From Planotetraspora sp. A-T 1434 (lineage in GTDB: Bacteria; Actinomycetota; Actinomycetes; Streptosporangiales; Streptosporangiaceae), in NCBI RefSeq assembly GCF_025420585.1, contig NZ_JAOEGB010000024.1, positions 81,115 to 145,114 on the forward strand: 64,000 bases of DNA. Reading direction: 5' to 3'. Under the pieces are notes generated by a model. The model was not told where the DNA came from. It saw only the letters and a program-made list of their open reading frames with translations, and did not search any database. Shown one piece after another: positions 7,973 through 16,839 of this stretch. Each line of letters opens with the position of its first letter. Positions within the stretch are counted from its first letter, which is position 1. Both the position numbers and the translations under genes were made by a program.

Positions 7973-8932
7973 ATGCGTGCGGTCGTCGTCCCCTCCTACG
8001 GTGATTCCTCGGTGCTGCAATACGTCGAGCGCCCGGATCCCGTCCCCGGACCGGGCGAGGTCCTGATCGACGTGGCGGCGAGCGGGGTCAACTTCGCCGA
8101 CGTCTACCACCGGGAGGGCCGTTACCCGCTGCCGCTGCCGTTCACCCCGGGCTGGGAAGGCGCGGGCACGGTGGTGGCCGTGGGCCCCGAGGTGACCGAC
8201 GTCGTCGCGGGTGATCGGGTCGGATGGGTCAACGTGGTCGGCTCCTACGCCGAGAAGGCCGTCGTCCCGGCGGACAAGGTGATCCTCCTCCCCGAGGGGC
8301 TGTCGCCCGAGCTGGCCGCCGCCGTCCTGCTCCAGGGGCTCACCGCCCACTACCTCTCGCACTCGACGTATCCGATACGGCCGGGGGACGACGTGCTCGT
8401 CCACGCCGCCGCGGGCGGAGTGGGGCTGCTGCTGACGCAGATGGCCAAGCTGCGCGGCGCCCGGGTGATCGGCACGGTCTCCACGCCCGAGAAGGAGAAG
8501 CTGGCCCGCCAGGCCGGGGCCGACGAGGTGCTCGGCTACGACGACTTCGCCGAGGGCGTCAAGGAGCTGACCGGCTCCGGCGCGCACGTGGTGTACGACG
8601 GCGTCGGAGCCACCACCTTCGACGCTTCGCTGGCGTCGCTGCGCCCGCTCGGCATGATGGTCCTGTACGGCGCGGCCAGCGGGCCGGTCCCGCCCGTCGA
8701 CCCCCAGCGGCTCAACTCGGGTGGCTCGCTGTTCCTGACGAGGCCCTCGCTCGGCCACTACGCCGCGACGCGCGAGGAGCTTCTCTCCCGGGCGGGCGAC
8801 CTGCTCGGCTGGGTGGCGTCGGGCGCGCTGAAGGTGCACATCTCCCAGCGCTACCCCCTGGCCGACGTACGGCAGGCCCACGACGACCTGGAGTCCCGCC
8901 GGACGACCGGCAAGCTCCTGCTGATCCCGTAG
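7973..8932 (+). CDS. NADPH:quinone oxidoreductase, zinc-free MDR family
   Basis: 319-aa medium-chain dehydrogenase/reductase of the quinone-oxidoreductase/crotonase-reductase branch. It has an N-terminal GroES-like fold and a nucleotide-binding motif AAAGGVGLLLTQMA near residue 147. It lacks the Cys/His ligands of zinc alcohol dehydrogenases. The ATG start has CAGGGAG about 7 nt upstream. It stands alone, separated by 79 nt from the transporter operon; the substrate is unknown (quinones or enones are typical). Confidence 0.88.
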   Translation: MRAVVVPSYGDSSVLQYVERPDPVPGPGEVLIDVAASGVNFADVYHREGRYPLPLPFTPGWEGAGTVVAVGPEVTDVVAGDRVGWVNVVGSYAEKAVVPADKVILLPEGLSPELAAAVLLQGLTAHYLSHSTYPIRPGDDVLVHAAAGGVGLLLTQMAKLRGARVIGTVSTPEKEKLARQAGADEVLGYDDFAEGVKELTGSGAHVVYDGVGATTFDASLASLRPLGMMVLYGAASGPVPPVDPQRLNSGGSLFLTRPSLGHYAATREELLSRAGDLLGWVASGALKVHISQRYPLADVRQAHDDLESRRTTGKLLLIP

Positions 8933-8966
8933 GGCTACGTGGGCGGCCTACGTGGCCTGATGTCGC

Positions 8967-9068
8967 CTACGTGGCGGCGTGGAAGATCAGCACGCCGAGA
9001 TAGATGCCGCCGGCGATGGCGATCACGTGAAGGGCGATCGACAGCGCCCGGACCGCGGTGACGTTCAT
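8967..9068 (-). CDS. Small single-span membrane protein (33 aa)
   Basis: A 33-codon open frame, MNVTAVRALSIALHVIAIAG onwards, forming one hydrophobic helix and ending FHAAT. It begins 13 nt after the stop of the SHOCT-domain membrane protein, so the two are probably cotranscribed. No family function is known to me. The clean amphipathic-then-hydrophobic design, high third-position GC and spacing suggest a real gene; homologue conservation would decide it. Confidence 0.5.
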   Translation of the reverse strand: MNVTAVRALSIALHVIAIAGGIYLGVLIFHAAT

Positions 9069-9081
9069 CGGCGTGACCCCA

Positions 9082-9786
9082 TCAGTGAGAGCCGTTCAGT
9101 AGTCGTTTCTTGGCGGCGGAATACTCGGCGTCGTCGAGCTGTCCGGCCCGGTGCAGTGCGGCCAGCCGTTCGAGCTCGCCCACGAGGCCGGACCCGCCCG
9201 CGGGCTCCGGCGTGACCGGGGCGAGCGGGCGGTTCCTGACCCGGTCTCGGTTTCGGTCCCGGTCGCCGGGGAGCTCCACCGTGGTGGTCCAGCGGACGTT
9301 CCCCGGCCCCGGGCCGCTCACAGCCGGCGGCGGCGGGGCCGTACCCCAGAAGACCTGCCGGAACGTGCCCCGGTTCGCCAGGAAGAGCAGCGGAACGCCG
9401 CCCATGAGGATGAACAGCACGGCGCAGACCATGAAGCTCCAGTCGACGCCCGTCTCGGGGTCGAGGCTGGAGTCGAGGAAGGCGTAGCCGAGGCTGAGGA
9501 ACAGCGCCGGCCAGGCCAGCGAGGTGAGCCGGGGACCGACCGGAAGCAGGCTCGCCGCGTAGACGCCCAGCGCGACCAGACCACCCAAGATCGAGACCGG
9601 GACGATCCAGGCGATCCCCGTGGGGCAGGGCGTCGCGATGACGTACGGCCCGCCCGACCCGCAGCTCCCGCCGATCCCCATGACGGAGCTCGACGCGAGA
9701 TAGAGCAGGGTCAGGGCGCAGGAGAACGCGCCGAGCCCGACGAGCAGCCCGATGGAACGCCGGACGAGCTGGAGAGGGGTGAGCAC
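9082..9786 (-). CDS. Membrane protein with C-terminal SHOCT domain
   Basis: 234-aa integral membrane protein of unknown function. Four or so hydrophobic helices occupy residues 10-150. A Pro/Arg-rich linker follows, then a short SHOCT-type C-terminus (LERLAALHRAGQLDDAEYS then AKKRLL), a motif proposed to mediate oligomerisation. A GTG start at 9786 is used. The partner small membrane protein follows 13 nt downstream. No catalytic motif is visible. Confidence 0.75.
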   Translation of the reverse strand: MLTPLQLVRRSIGLLVGLGAFSCALTLLYLASSSVMGIGGSCGSGGPYVIATPCPTGIAWIVPVSILGGLVALGVYAASLLPVGPRLTSLAWPALFLSLGYAFLDSSLDPETGVDWSFMVCAVLFILMGGVPLLFLANRGTFRQVFWGTAPPPPAVSGPGPGNVRWTTTVELPGDRDRNRDRVRNRPLAPVTPEPAGGSGLVGELERLAALHRAGQLDDAEYSAAKKRLLNGSH

Positions 9787-9857
9787 GGCTCGAATAGTAG
9801 GACAGAGGCCACGCCGATGCCCTAACTACGCGATCACCCACCCTTGCCAGGAGACAG

Positions 9858-10931
9858 TCAGATCAGCGGCTGGGCCGGCCAGTCGAGCAGCCGCGCCCCC
9901 AGCACCGCCGTCTCCAGGGTGAACCGCTGGGTCGGGTCGGCCGGCGAGAACCCGGTCAGCCTGCGGATCCGCTCCAGCCGGTAGGTGATCGCACGGGTGC
10001 TGACCCCGAGCCTGCGGGCTGCCGCGGTGTGGTTGCCCTGCGACGCGAAGACGGCCTCCAGCGTCTCCAGCAGCGGCTCGGGCCCGCCGCGGGCCTCGGT
10101 GAGGGGGCCGAGCACCGTGGAGACGAGGTCCACGATCGCGCCCCTGTCCCTGAGCAGCACGGGGAAGACCAGGAGGTCGGCCGCCTTGAGCACCTGGGCC
10201 CGGAGGCCCAGCCGCTCGCCGAGGTCGATGGCGTTCGACGCCTCCCGATAGGACGTGACGATGCCGCCGGGCCCGTGGTGCGGCCTCCCGACGCCGATCC
10301 GCCAGGAGGGACGCGATGCCTGGGACGACAGCGCCGACCGGACGTGGTGGGTGAACTCTCCGGTGGCGGCGGTCAGCGACGCCGGGGAGGCGCAGACAAG
10401 CAGGCCGTCCCTGGCAGCCACCAGGACGTTGTGCGAGCCGAACCGGGCGACCAGAGCCTGCTCGATCGTCCTGATCAGCGGGTCTCCCATGGGCAGCGGT
10501 GTGGTCATCCTGGCCACGGTCACCACGTAGGCCTCGGCGAGCCGCAGGCCGAAGTGCTCGGCCCGCCGGGCGTCGGCCCGGCCCTGCAGCAGGTCGTCGA
10601 CGAACTCGCGGCGGGCGTCGTCCTCCTTCCGGATGGCCGTGAGCTGGGCCTCCTCGTATCCCTCCGCGAAGGCCGCCATGCTCCGCCGTACAGCCGCGAA
10701 GGCTCCTCCCGCGGTGAGCTCCGCCGCGTGGAGGCAGGCGTCGGCGAGCACGCGGAGGGGGATGCCGCGCTCGGCCGCGAGGGCGCCGCACTCCTTCAGA
10801 TCGTCCATGTCGGAACGGCCGGGCAGCCTGCCGGTCGCGGCCGAGGCCGCCAGCACGGAAAGGTACCCGCCGAGAAGGTCGGCGGGCACCCCGGTCGCCT
10901 CGCTCACGCGAGCGAGAACGCTGTCCATCAC
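9858..10931 (-). CDS. PucR/CdaR-family transcriptional regulator
   Basis: 357-aa regulator. The N-terminal part (residues 1-130) resembles a RsbRD/CdaR sensor region, the middle a GGDEF-like PucR domain, and the C-terminal 60 residues a PucR helix-turn-helix (GNHTAAARRLGVSTRAITYRL). The start overlaps the ABC permease stop by 4 nt, placing it third in an ATPase-permease-regulator operon. It probably controls that exporter or a pathway tied to it. Confidence 0.82.
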   Translation of the reverse strand: MMDSVLARVSEATGVPADLLGGYLSVLAASAATGRLPGRSDMDDLKECGALAAERGIPLRVLADACLHAAELTAGGAFAAVRRSMAAFAEGYEEAQLTAIRKEDDARREFVDDLLQGRADARRAEHFGLRLAEAYVVTVARMTTPLPMGDPLIRTIEQALVARFGSHNVLVAARDGLLVCASPASLTAATGEFTHHVRSALSSQASRPSWRIGVGRPHHGPGGIVTSYREASNAIDLGERLGLRAQVLKAADLLVFPVLLRDRGAIVDLVSTVLGPLTEARGGPEPLLETLEAVFASQGNHTAAARRLGVSTRAITYRLERIRRLTGFSPADPTQRFTLETAVLGARLLDWPAQPLI

Positions 10932-11728
10932 ACCCCTACGTCACGCCGCTCGAAGGCGAGCACGGCCGTCAGGAGCAGCACGGCCGTCGCGCCCAGCAGG
11001 ACAAGGTAGTCCCCCACCGGCCAGCCCAAGAAGACCGGCCTGCCGTCCAGGTAGTAGTGGAACGGCGAAAGCCAGCGGAGCCACGCGATCGCGTCCACGC
11101 TCTTGCCGAGGGTCTCGATCACATATCCGGCCACCGCGTAGCCCCCGGCGACGGCCAGCGCGAGACCCTTGCCGCCAGTGGCCGCGCCGACCGTCAGCGC
11201 GACCGTGCCGAAGAACAGCGCCACAAGAAACAGCCCCGTGTGGGCGGCGACGATGTGGCCCGCCGGCACGCGCATGTCGCTCTTGGCGGCCATTGCGAGG
11301 ATCACGGCCAGCGTGACGACCGCGATGACCAGCAGGCCGAGGAACAGCGCCTGCCAGCGCTCCAGCACGAGCCGCTTGCGGTCGATGGGAAGCGTCAGCG
11401 TGAGCTCCAGCGTCCCGTTCTCCTCCGGACCGGCGATCGCCCGGTTGCCGAGGATCGCCGCGGACATGATCAGCAGCAGCGGCACGAGAAGCTGGTAGGC
11501 CACCGCCTGGAGGTAGCCCTCTCCCGACGCGATGTCGGCCAGACCGCCCATGAGGTCCCTCAGCGCGCCCGGATACTTCGACAGGGCCGCCTGCTGGGAG
11601 AACTCCGGATTCGCCCGGATGCTCGGGTAGATCGAGAGGTAGAGCAGGAGGAACGCCGAGATCCCGGCGGACCAGCCGATGACGGCGCGGCGATACTCGC
11701 GCAGGGTCTTACGCACCAGCGTGGGCAT
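10928..11728 (-). CDS. ABC-2 type transporter permease
   Basis: 266-aa membrane subunit with six hydrophobic segments, an extracellular loop after the first helix and an interfacial GPEENGTLELTLTLPIDRKR segment typical of drug or polyketide exporter permeases. It overlaps the ATPase gene by 20 nt and the regulator gene by 4 nt, giving strong translational coupling. The partner ATPase supplies energy; the likely role is efflux of a drug or lipid-like molecule. Confidence 0.85.
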   Translation of the reverse strand: MPTLVRKTLREYRRAVIGWSAGISAFLLLYLSIYPSIRANPEFSQQAALSKYPGALRDLMGGLADIASGEGYLQAVAYQLLVPLLLIMSAAILGNRAIAGPEENGTLELTLTLPIDRKRLVLERWQALFLGLLVIAVVTLAVILAMAAKSDMRVPAGHIVAAHTGLFLVALFFGTVALTVGAATGGKGLALAVAGGYAVAGYVIETLGKSVDAIAWLRWLSPFHYYLDGRPVFLGWPVGDYLVLLGATAVLLLTAVLAFERRDVGV

Positions 11729-12626
11729 GGTGGGCGTCCTCCTCGCTGTAGTAGGTCAGGAATATCTCTTCGAGGTCGGGCTCGGCGCTGACCATGTGGA
11801 CCACGGTGAACTTCGCCGCCGCCTTGATGAGCGCGTCCGGGCGGCCGTCGATCGTGCAGCGGAGGCTCGCGCCGTCCACGACCAGGTCGCGGACGCCGGG
11901 AAGCCCCTCGAACGCCTCCTTGGGGACGGGCGCGTCGAAGTGAAACTCCACATGGCGTACGGCCCGCTCGCGCAGGGCGGCGACGTCCTCCACCGCGACC
12001 AGCCGGCCCGCCCGCACGATGCCCACCCGGTCGGCGACGTGCTCCACCTCGGCGAGGACGTGCGACGACATGAGCACGGTCCGGCCGGAGGTGCGCACCT
12101 CCCGGAGCATCGCGAGGAACTCCTGCTGGACGAGAGGGTCGAGGCCGCTCGTCGGCTCGTCGAGGATGAGCAGCTCCGGCTCGTGCATGAACGCCTGGAT
12201 CAGGCCGACCTTCTGCTTGTTGCCCTTGGAGAGCTCGCCCATCCTGATCGACAGGTCGGCGTCGAGCCGCTCGGCCAGTTCGTCGATCCGCGCCCGGCTC
12301 ACGCCGCCCCGGACGTCGGCCATGAAGGTGAGGTAGTCGCGGGCTCGCTCCCGGCCTTCGAGGGCGAGCTCGCCAGGGAGGTACCCGATCCGGGCCCGGA
12401 CCGAGGAGTCCCGCGTGTCCGCGCCGAGGACGGTGGCCCGGCCCGACGTGGGGCGGATGACGTCCAGGAGCAGCCTGATCGTCGTTGTCTTCCCCGCGCC
12501 GTTCGGACCGAGGTATCCGAAGACCTCCCCCGGCTGGATGTCCAGCGTGAGGTCCTCAAGGCCCTTCCGCGTGCCGTAGAACTTGGTGAGTCCCTCGGTC
12601 TCCACTACTGCTGTCATGCCCGCCAT
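11709..12626 (-). CDS. ABC exporter ATP-binding protein (DrrA/CcmA-like)
   Basis: 305-aa ATPase with Walker A GPNGAGKTTT near residue 40, signature LSKGNKQKVGL near 134, Walker B LLILDEP and switch His MSSHVL. The C-terminal 80 residues match the extension of multidrug ATPases. The ATG at 12626 has AGGA 5 nt upstream; the ATG at codon 4 is an alternative. It is first in the operon with the permease and the PucR/CdaR regulator. Confidence 0.88.
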   Translation of the reverse strand: MAGMTAVVETEGLTKFYGTRKGLEDLTLDIQPGEVFGYLGPNGAGKTTTIRLLLDVIRPTSGRATVLGADTRDSSVRARIGYLPGELALEGRERARDYLTFMADVRGGVSRARIDELAERLDADLSIRMGELSKGNKQKVGLIQAFMHEPELLILDEPTSGLDPLVQQEFLAMLREVRTSGRTVLMSSHVLAEVEHVADRVGIVRAGRLVAVEDVAALRERAVRHVEFHFDAPVPKEAFEGLPGVRDLVVDGASLRCTIDGRPDALIKAAAKFTVVHMVSAEPDLEEIFLTYYSEEDAHHAHAGA

Positions 12627-12712
12627 GGTCCTGCGGCGGGCCGTCCCGGCATATACCGATCATCGGACAGTTGGGCGCCCGTTCCCTTCCCACATCCGGC
12701 AATCGGTGGGCG

Positions 12713-13087
12713 TCACACGGCCGTGGTGCCGGGGGCTCCCGGGAGGCGGTGCCGATAGCGGGAGACAAGGCGGTAGCCCGTCTCGGCCACCCAGCTCACC
12801 GGGGGCACGAGCATGATCCGGCCGGCCGTACGCCATCCGGGGTTGGGCTGGAGGGAGAGCATGACCGCGATGGCGCGAGCGCCCGAGGCGTGCAGGCCAT
12901 TCGGCCCGACGAGCTGGACCGACGCCGCCGCCTCGCCTCGGGTCAGTCCGAGCGCCCCGAGATCGGCGAACTGCCAGGCGCGCACGCCGGGCATGTACGC
13001 CAGGGACTTCCGCCCCACATTGACGCACATCTGACAGAAGGCACAGTCTCCGTCGAAGAGAAGCACGATCTGGTTGTCCCGGCCCAC
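12713..13087 (-). CDS. DCC-family (DUF393, YuxK-like) thiol-disulfide protein
   Basis: 124-aa protein of the DCC family. The signature FDGDCAFCQMC supplies a Cys15-x-x-Cys18 pair in a thioredoxin-like fold. The family is predicted to act in thiol-disulfide exchange, but its substrate is unknown. Family length is 110-140 aa, so this is complete. It stands alone between the ABC operon and cobD. Confidence 0.8.
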   Translation of the reverse strand: MGRDNQIVLLFDGDCAFCQMCVNVGRKSLAYMPGVRAWQFADLGALGLTRGEAAASVQLVGPNGLHASGARAIAVMLSLQPNPGWRTAGRIMLVPPVSWVAETGYRLVSRYRHRLPGAPGTTAV

Positions 13088-13115
13088 ACCCCCAAGCTAC
13101 CAACCCCCCTCAGGC

Positions 13116-13230
13116 GTGATCATGCACAGGTTCCCAGAGCTCACCCGTGACCTGCCCCTCCTCTGGGCGTGATCATGCGGAGGTTCCCCGAAGGGCATCG
13201 GACCAGCGCCGATACCGGTCGTGATCATGC
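13116..13230. repeat. Three direct copies of GTGATCATGC, about 52 bp apart
   Basis: GTGATCATGC occurs at 13116, 13169 and 13221, at intervals of 53 and 52 bp. The first two copies are followed by a shared AGGTTCCC tail (GCACAGGTTCCC and GCGGAGGTTCCC). The last overlaps the cobD stop codon. The core TGATCA is palindromic. It fills the short space between cobD and the DCC gene and may be a processing, terminator-like or protein-binding repeat. Confidence 0.55.
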
Positions 13231-14181
13231 GCAAGGCCATGCCCGGCGAATCCGGGCGGTGACCGTCAGGGCCACGGCCGACAGCGACACCGCGCGTGCC
13301 AGCCGTACGGACCGGCGGATGTCCGCGACGGCGGGGCGCGGGCCGTCGCCCAGTTCGGGACGGTGCTCCACCCGGCCGCCGTAGTCGTTGGCGCCGCCGA
13401 GCCGTACGCCGAGGGCCCCCGCGAAGGCGGCCTCGCACCGCCCGGAGTTGGGGCTGGGGTGACGGTGGCCATCGCGGCGGAGCATGGCCAACGCGCGGCG
13501 CGGGGATCCGCCCACGGCGGGCGCGAGGGCGACGGTCAGCAGGCCGGTGAGCCGGGCAGGCACGAAGTTGGCCACGTCGTCGAGCCGGGCCGACGCCCAC
13601 CCGAACCGTTCGTAGCGCGGCGACCGGTGGCCGACCATGGCGTCCAGCGTGTTGATCGCCCGATAGGCCAGCAGGCCGGGCACCCCGGCGACCGCGCCCC
13701 AGAAGAGCGGGGCGACGACGGCGTCGGAGGTGTTCTCGCCGATGGACTCGACGGTCGCCCTGGCGAGATCACCGGCGTCAAGATTGGCGGGATTACGGCC
13801 ACACAGGTGCGGCAGCCGCTCGCGGGCGACCGGGAGATCGCCGGCCTCAAGGGCGCGCGCCATGTACGCGCCCTCCCGGGCCAAGGTAGTCCCGCCGAGG
13901 ACGGCCCAGGTGGCGGCGGCGGTGATAACCGTCCGGGCGACAGGGCGCGAGCGGGTCAGCCGGTCGGCGATGACGCCGATGCCGGCGGCGGTGCCGACGC
14001 ATAACGCGGTAAAGGCCACCCCGCGGCGACGCGAGTCACGATATATCCGCTTTTCTAGGGTGGCCGCCCGACTGCCGAACACGGCCACGGGATGACCTCG
14101 CCTCGGGTCCCCCGCCACGGCGTCGATCGCCGCCCCTAGCAGCATCCCCGCCGCGGTCGCGCTCCTCATGCCCTTGATCAC
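13225..14181 (-). CDS. cobD: Cobalamin biosynthesis protein CobD/CbiB
   Basis: 318-aa integral membrane enzyme that joins aminopropanol or its phosphate to cobyric acid (adenosylcobinamide-phosphate synthase step). Diagnostic blocks: DAVAGDPRRGHPVAVFG near the N-terminus, VESIGENTSDAVVAPLFW centrally, and AYRAINTLDAMVGHRSPRYE. A GTG at 14181 opens the frame; the ATG four codons later is possible. No other cob gene is in the window. It runs in the same direction as the phosphotransferase 16 nt upstream. Confidence 0.9.
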   Translation of the reverse strand: MIKGMRSATAAGMLLGAAIDAVAGDPRRGHPVAVFGSRAATLEKRIYRDSRRRGVAFTALCVGTAAGIGVIADRLTRSRPVARTVITAAATWAVLGGTTLAREGAYMARALEAGDLPVARERLPHLCGRNPANLDAGDLARATVESIGENTSDAVVAPLFWGAVAGVPGLLAYRAINTLDAMVGHRSPRYERFGWASARLDDVANFVPARLTGLLTVALAPAVGGSPRRALAMLRRDGHRHPSPNSGRCEAAFAGALGVRLGGANDYGGRVEHRPELGDGPRPAVADIRRSVRLARAVSLSAVALTVTARIRRAWPCA

Positions 14182-14197
14182 GCGGGCATTCTTCCAC

Positions 14198-15013
14198 TCA
14201 GATCAGGTGGGAGTGGAGGGAGTCTTCGTGGGCGTCGAGCCACGCGGCCGCCCTTCTCATCCGCTGTCCGGCCCCTTCGGCCCACAGGACGGCCCAGCCT
14301 CCCCCGTGGGTCTGAGCCCTGTTCCGCATGGCCGTATAGGACCGGCCGAACCTGATCCGGGCCGTCTCCAGCAGCCGCAGCCGGTCCCTACGGCCCAAGC
14401 CGTACGCGTCGGCGAAGAGCCGCAGGCGTGCCCCGACGTCGAGGTGGCGCTGGAGCGGGTCACGGTCGATCGGGTCGGCTATCGGCGCCCAGTGCCGCAG
14501 CGTCGTGACCACGTCGAAGAGCCGCGTCGTCGGCCGGGCCATGTCGAAGTCGATCAAGGCGTACGGCACCAGCCGCGACGCTCGTGGGTCCTCGCGGAAG
14601 ACGACGTTCTCGGGAGTGATGTCGCAGTGGCCGATCAACTCGGGCTCGTCGTCCGGGGAGGACCCGACCTCCCAGATCGCGCCCGGCGGTGGTGTGAAGG
14701 ACGCCGCCGCGTCATGGAACCGCCGCAGCAGACGGGCGAGCTCGACGAGCGACTCGTCGCTGACGGCGTGGTGCGGCAGGGGACGCGTCGGCACCTCGCC
14801 CTCGACGTACGTCAGGATCTCCCGGCCGAGCCCGTCGATGCCTACGACGCGTGGAGCGCCCTCGAAACCGGCCACCTCCAGGTGCCTGAGCAGCGCGTGC
14901 ACTGAGGGTGAAGAAGCCCGCATGGGGCGCCTGACCGTGCCGCCTACTCGCACGACTCCCTCAGTGACATCACCGGTGAGGGGGATCTCAGAGGGGGCCG
15001 TGCGCGCGAACAT
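14198..15013 (-). CDS. Aminoglycoside phosphotransferase (APH) family protein
   Basis: 271-aa kinase-like protein. The catalytic loop is GHCDITPENVVF (His129, Asp131, Asn136), followed by the metal-binding DFD at 155-157. A weakly conserved N-lobe begins with a Gly-rich VRVGGTVRRP. The ATG at 15013 is chosen because AAGGTGG lies 6 nt upstream. The frame extends to 15064, but those starts have no ribosome site. The true substrate (aminoglycoside, choline, homoserine or another small molecule) is not evident; clinical resistance should not be assumed. Confidence 0.82.
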   Translation of the reverse strand: MFARTAPSEIPLTGDVTEGVVRVGGTVRRPMRASSPSVHALLRHLEVAGFEGAPRVVGIDGLGREILTYVEGEVPTRPLPHHAVSDESLVELARLLRRFHDAAASFTPPPGAIWEVGSSPDDEPELIGHCDITPENVVFREDPRASRLVPYALIDFDMARPTTRLFDVVTTLRHWAPIADPIDRDPLQRHLDVGARLRLFADAYGLGRRDRLRLLETARIRFGRSYTAMRNRAQTHGGGWAVLWAEGAGQRMRRAAAWLDAHEDSLHSHLI

Positions 15014-15180
15014 AGCCATCCACCTTAGCGGTCGCAGCCTCGCCCGGAGCCTGACCTGCGCCAAGACGGCATGTCGGGAGAAGGAGCCACAAGCACGGGT
15101 TGATGCGAGCCATAGGCGTCGACTGCGAGCGCCGTAGATCGATGAGTGCCGGGTTCATGGCGACCCCTAGGATGATCGGC

Positions 15181-16152
15181 GTGCGAATCGGTACGCTCGG
15201 CGCCGCCCGGATCACCCCCGCCGCCCTGGTGAGGCCCGCCCGGCTCGTTCCCGGTGTCGAGGTGGCGGCGGTCGCGGCCAGAGACCGGTCACGGGCCGCC
15301 GCCTTCGCGGCGAAGCACGGCATCCCGGTCGTGCACGACTCCTACGAGGCGCTTGTCGCCGACCCGTCGATCGACGCCGTCTACAACCCGCTGCCGAACG
15401 CGCTGCACGCCGAGTGGACCATCCGGGCGCTTGAAGCCGGCAAGCACGTCCTGTGCGAGAAACCGTTCGCGTCCAACGAGGCGGAGGCCCGTACGGTCGC
15501 CGAGGCCACGGACAAGTCCGGCCTGGTCGTGATGGAGGCCTTTCACTACCGGTACCACCCGCTGGCCGAACGGATGCTCTCGATCGTCGGCGACCTGGGC
15601 GAGATCCGGGAGATCGAAACGTGGCTGTGCTTCCCACTCCCCCGCTTCTCCGACATCCGATACTCGCTGCCACTCGCCGGCGGAGCGCTCATGGACGCCG
15701 GGTGCTACGCCGTACATTGCGCGCGCCTGCTCGGCGGAGGTGAGCCCACCGTCGTGTCGGCGCGGGCTCTGCTCCGATCGCCGGGGGTGGACCGCGCGAT
15801 GACGGCCGCGCTGGAGTTCCCCTCGGGGGCGTCCGGCCGCGTGCACGCCTCGATGTGGTCGTCGCAGGTACTCAAGATCGCGGCCCGGGTCATCGGTTCG
15901 CGCGGTGAGATGCGGGTCCTGAACTTCATCGCCCCGCAGTTCTTCCACCGCCTGTCGTACACGGTCGACGGCGTCACGCGGCGGGAACGGGTCGCGGGAG
16001 ACGCCACGTACACCTACCAGTTGCGGGCGTTCGCGAAAGCCGTTCAGACCGGGGAGGGCAACCTCACGCCGCCGTCGACTTCGATCGCCAACATGGCCGT
16101 CATCGACGAGATCTACCGCAAGGCCGGCCTGGCCCCACGAGGCACCATCTGA
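15181..16152 (+). CDS. Gfo/Idh/MocA-family oxidoreductase
   Basis: 323-aa NAD(P)-dependent sugar or cyclitol dehydrogenase. The Rossmann motif GTLGAARI lies at residues 4-11, the family CEKP motif at 92-95, and the C-terminal alpha/beta dimerisation domain carries MDAGCYAVH near the active site. A GTG start at 15181 is chosen, since AGGAT lies 8 nt upstream and homologues begin with (M)RIGTLGAARI; an ATG 9 nt upstream is the alternative. It is divergent from the phosphotransferase. Substrate unknown. Confidence 0.86.
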   Translation: MRIGTLGAARITPAALVRPARLVPGVEVAAVAARDRSRAAAFAAKHGIPVVHDSYEALVADPSIDAVYNPLPNALHAEWTIRALEAGKHVLCEKPFASNEAEARTVAEATDKSGLVVMEAFHYRYHPLAERMLSIVGDLGEIREIETWLCFPLPRFSDIRYSLPLAGGALMDAGCYAVHCARLLGGGEPTVVSARALLRSPGVDRAMTAALEFPSGASGRVHASMWSSQVLKIAARVIGSRGEMRVLNFIAPQFFHRLSYTVDGVTRRERVAGDATYTYQLRAFAKAVQTGEGNLTPPSTSIANMAVIDEIYRKAGLAPRGTI

Positions 16153-16211
16153 GGCCCCTGCCGGAAACCGGGTGTGTACTCACTCGTAGGATCATGCAGA
16201 ATTAGGCACGA

Positions 16212-16253
16212 GCGCCCTTAGCTCAGCCGGATAGAGCATGGAACTTCTAATTC
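16212..16253 (+). pseudogene. Truncated tRNA-Arg(UCU), 5' half; left attachment junction of element 1
   Basis: Forty-two bases match the 5' half of the intact tRNA-Arg at 23076 with three mismatches: acceptor 5' strand, D-arm and anticodon loop CTTCTAA. Sequence identity then stops and no T-arm or 3' acceptor strand follows. The break just after the anticodon loop is a common crossover point for tyrosine integrases. This is read as the chromosomal 5' half left behind when element 1 integrated. Confidence 0.8.
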
Positions 16254-16332
16254 TTCAGACCTTCAGATGGTGTGCGGCAACCCCATCGTCGCAGCTAGAC
16301 CGCACGTTCCCCGTGTCGGTGTAGGTAATCCG

Positions 16333-16827
16333 ATGCTCTTTCGTCGCAGCAGCTCAGCGGCGCCGAGGACGGAACATTATGTCCATTCGTCCCGTTTCGC
16401 GCCCCGCCGAATCCGACCCCCCCCGCCACGCCTTCAACGCCGCCGCGCACGCGCCGGGACCGCGTCACCGACGTCTGCCGAGCTCGCCGCGAACCTCGCC
16501 CGGTTCTTCAACCGCCTCGAAGACCACATGGCCGACGACCCGGCCAACCTCGTACTCGCCGACGAGCTCACCGCCTACCTCCGCGACTGCAAGCTCCGCG
16601 CGATCGCCCGCGCCGCCCGGGCGGCCGACGAAGGCGGCGACTACACCCTGGGCGACATCATCCGGATCCTCGGCATCACCAAGCAGTCCGTGCACGAGCT
16701 GATGCGCAAGGGCCAGGCGCTGCTCGCCGCCAAGCGGGCCAGGCCCGGGGTGGCCGACCTCCGCGAGCGCCGCCGCCGACGGCTCGACGAAGCGGGCATC
16801 GGCGAGCGGCGTGAGGCCGCCCGGTGA
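16333..16827 (+). CDS. Helix-turn-helix protein of integrated element (N-terminus uncertain)
   Basis: The reliable part starts at about 16470: TSAELAANLARFFNRLEDHM, then a likely helix-turn-helix (YTLGDIIRILGITKQSVHEL) and a basic tail rich in Arg/Lys. The N-terminus is unclear. In this frame the residues before 16470 are Arg/Pro-rich and unconvincing. The next frame offers an ATG at 16379 (MSIRPVSRPAESDPP) that reads more like protein, so a frameshift near 16450 is possible. It is the first gene of element 1, close to the left junction, and may be a small DNA-binding regulator. Confidence 0.5.
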   Translation: MLFRRSSSAAPRTEHYVHSSRFAPRRIRPPPPRLQRRRARAGTASPTSAELAANLARFFNRLEDHMADDPANLVLADELTAYLRDCKLRAIARAARAADEGGDYTLGDIIRILGITKQSVHELMRKGQALLAAKRARPGVADLRERRRRRLDEAGIGERREAAR

Positions 16828-16839
16828 CGCTGCTGGGCA

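Noticed and set aside
14198..15064. Phosphotransferase read as an aminoglycoside resistance gene
   Set aside because: APH-fold proteins have many substrates; nothing in the sequence or neighbourhood points to an aminoglycoside.
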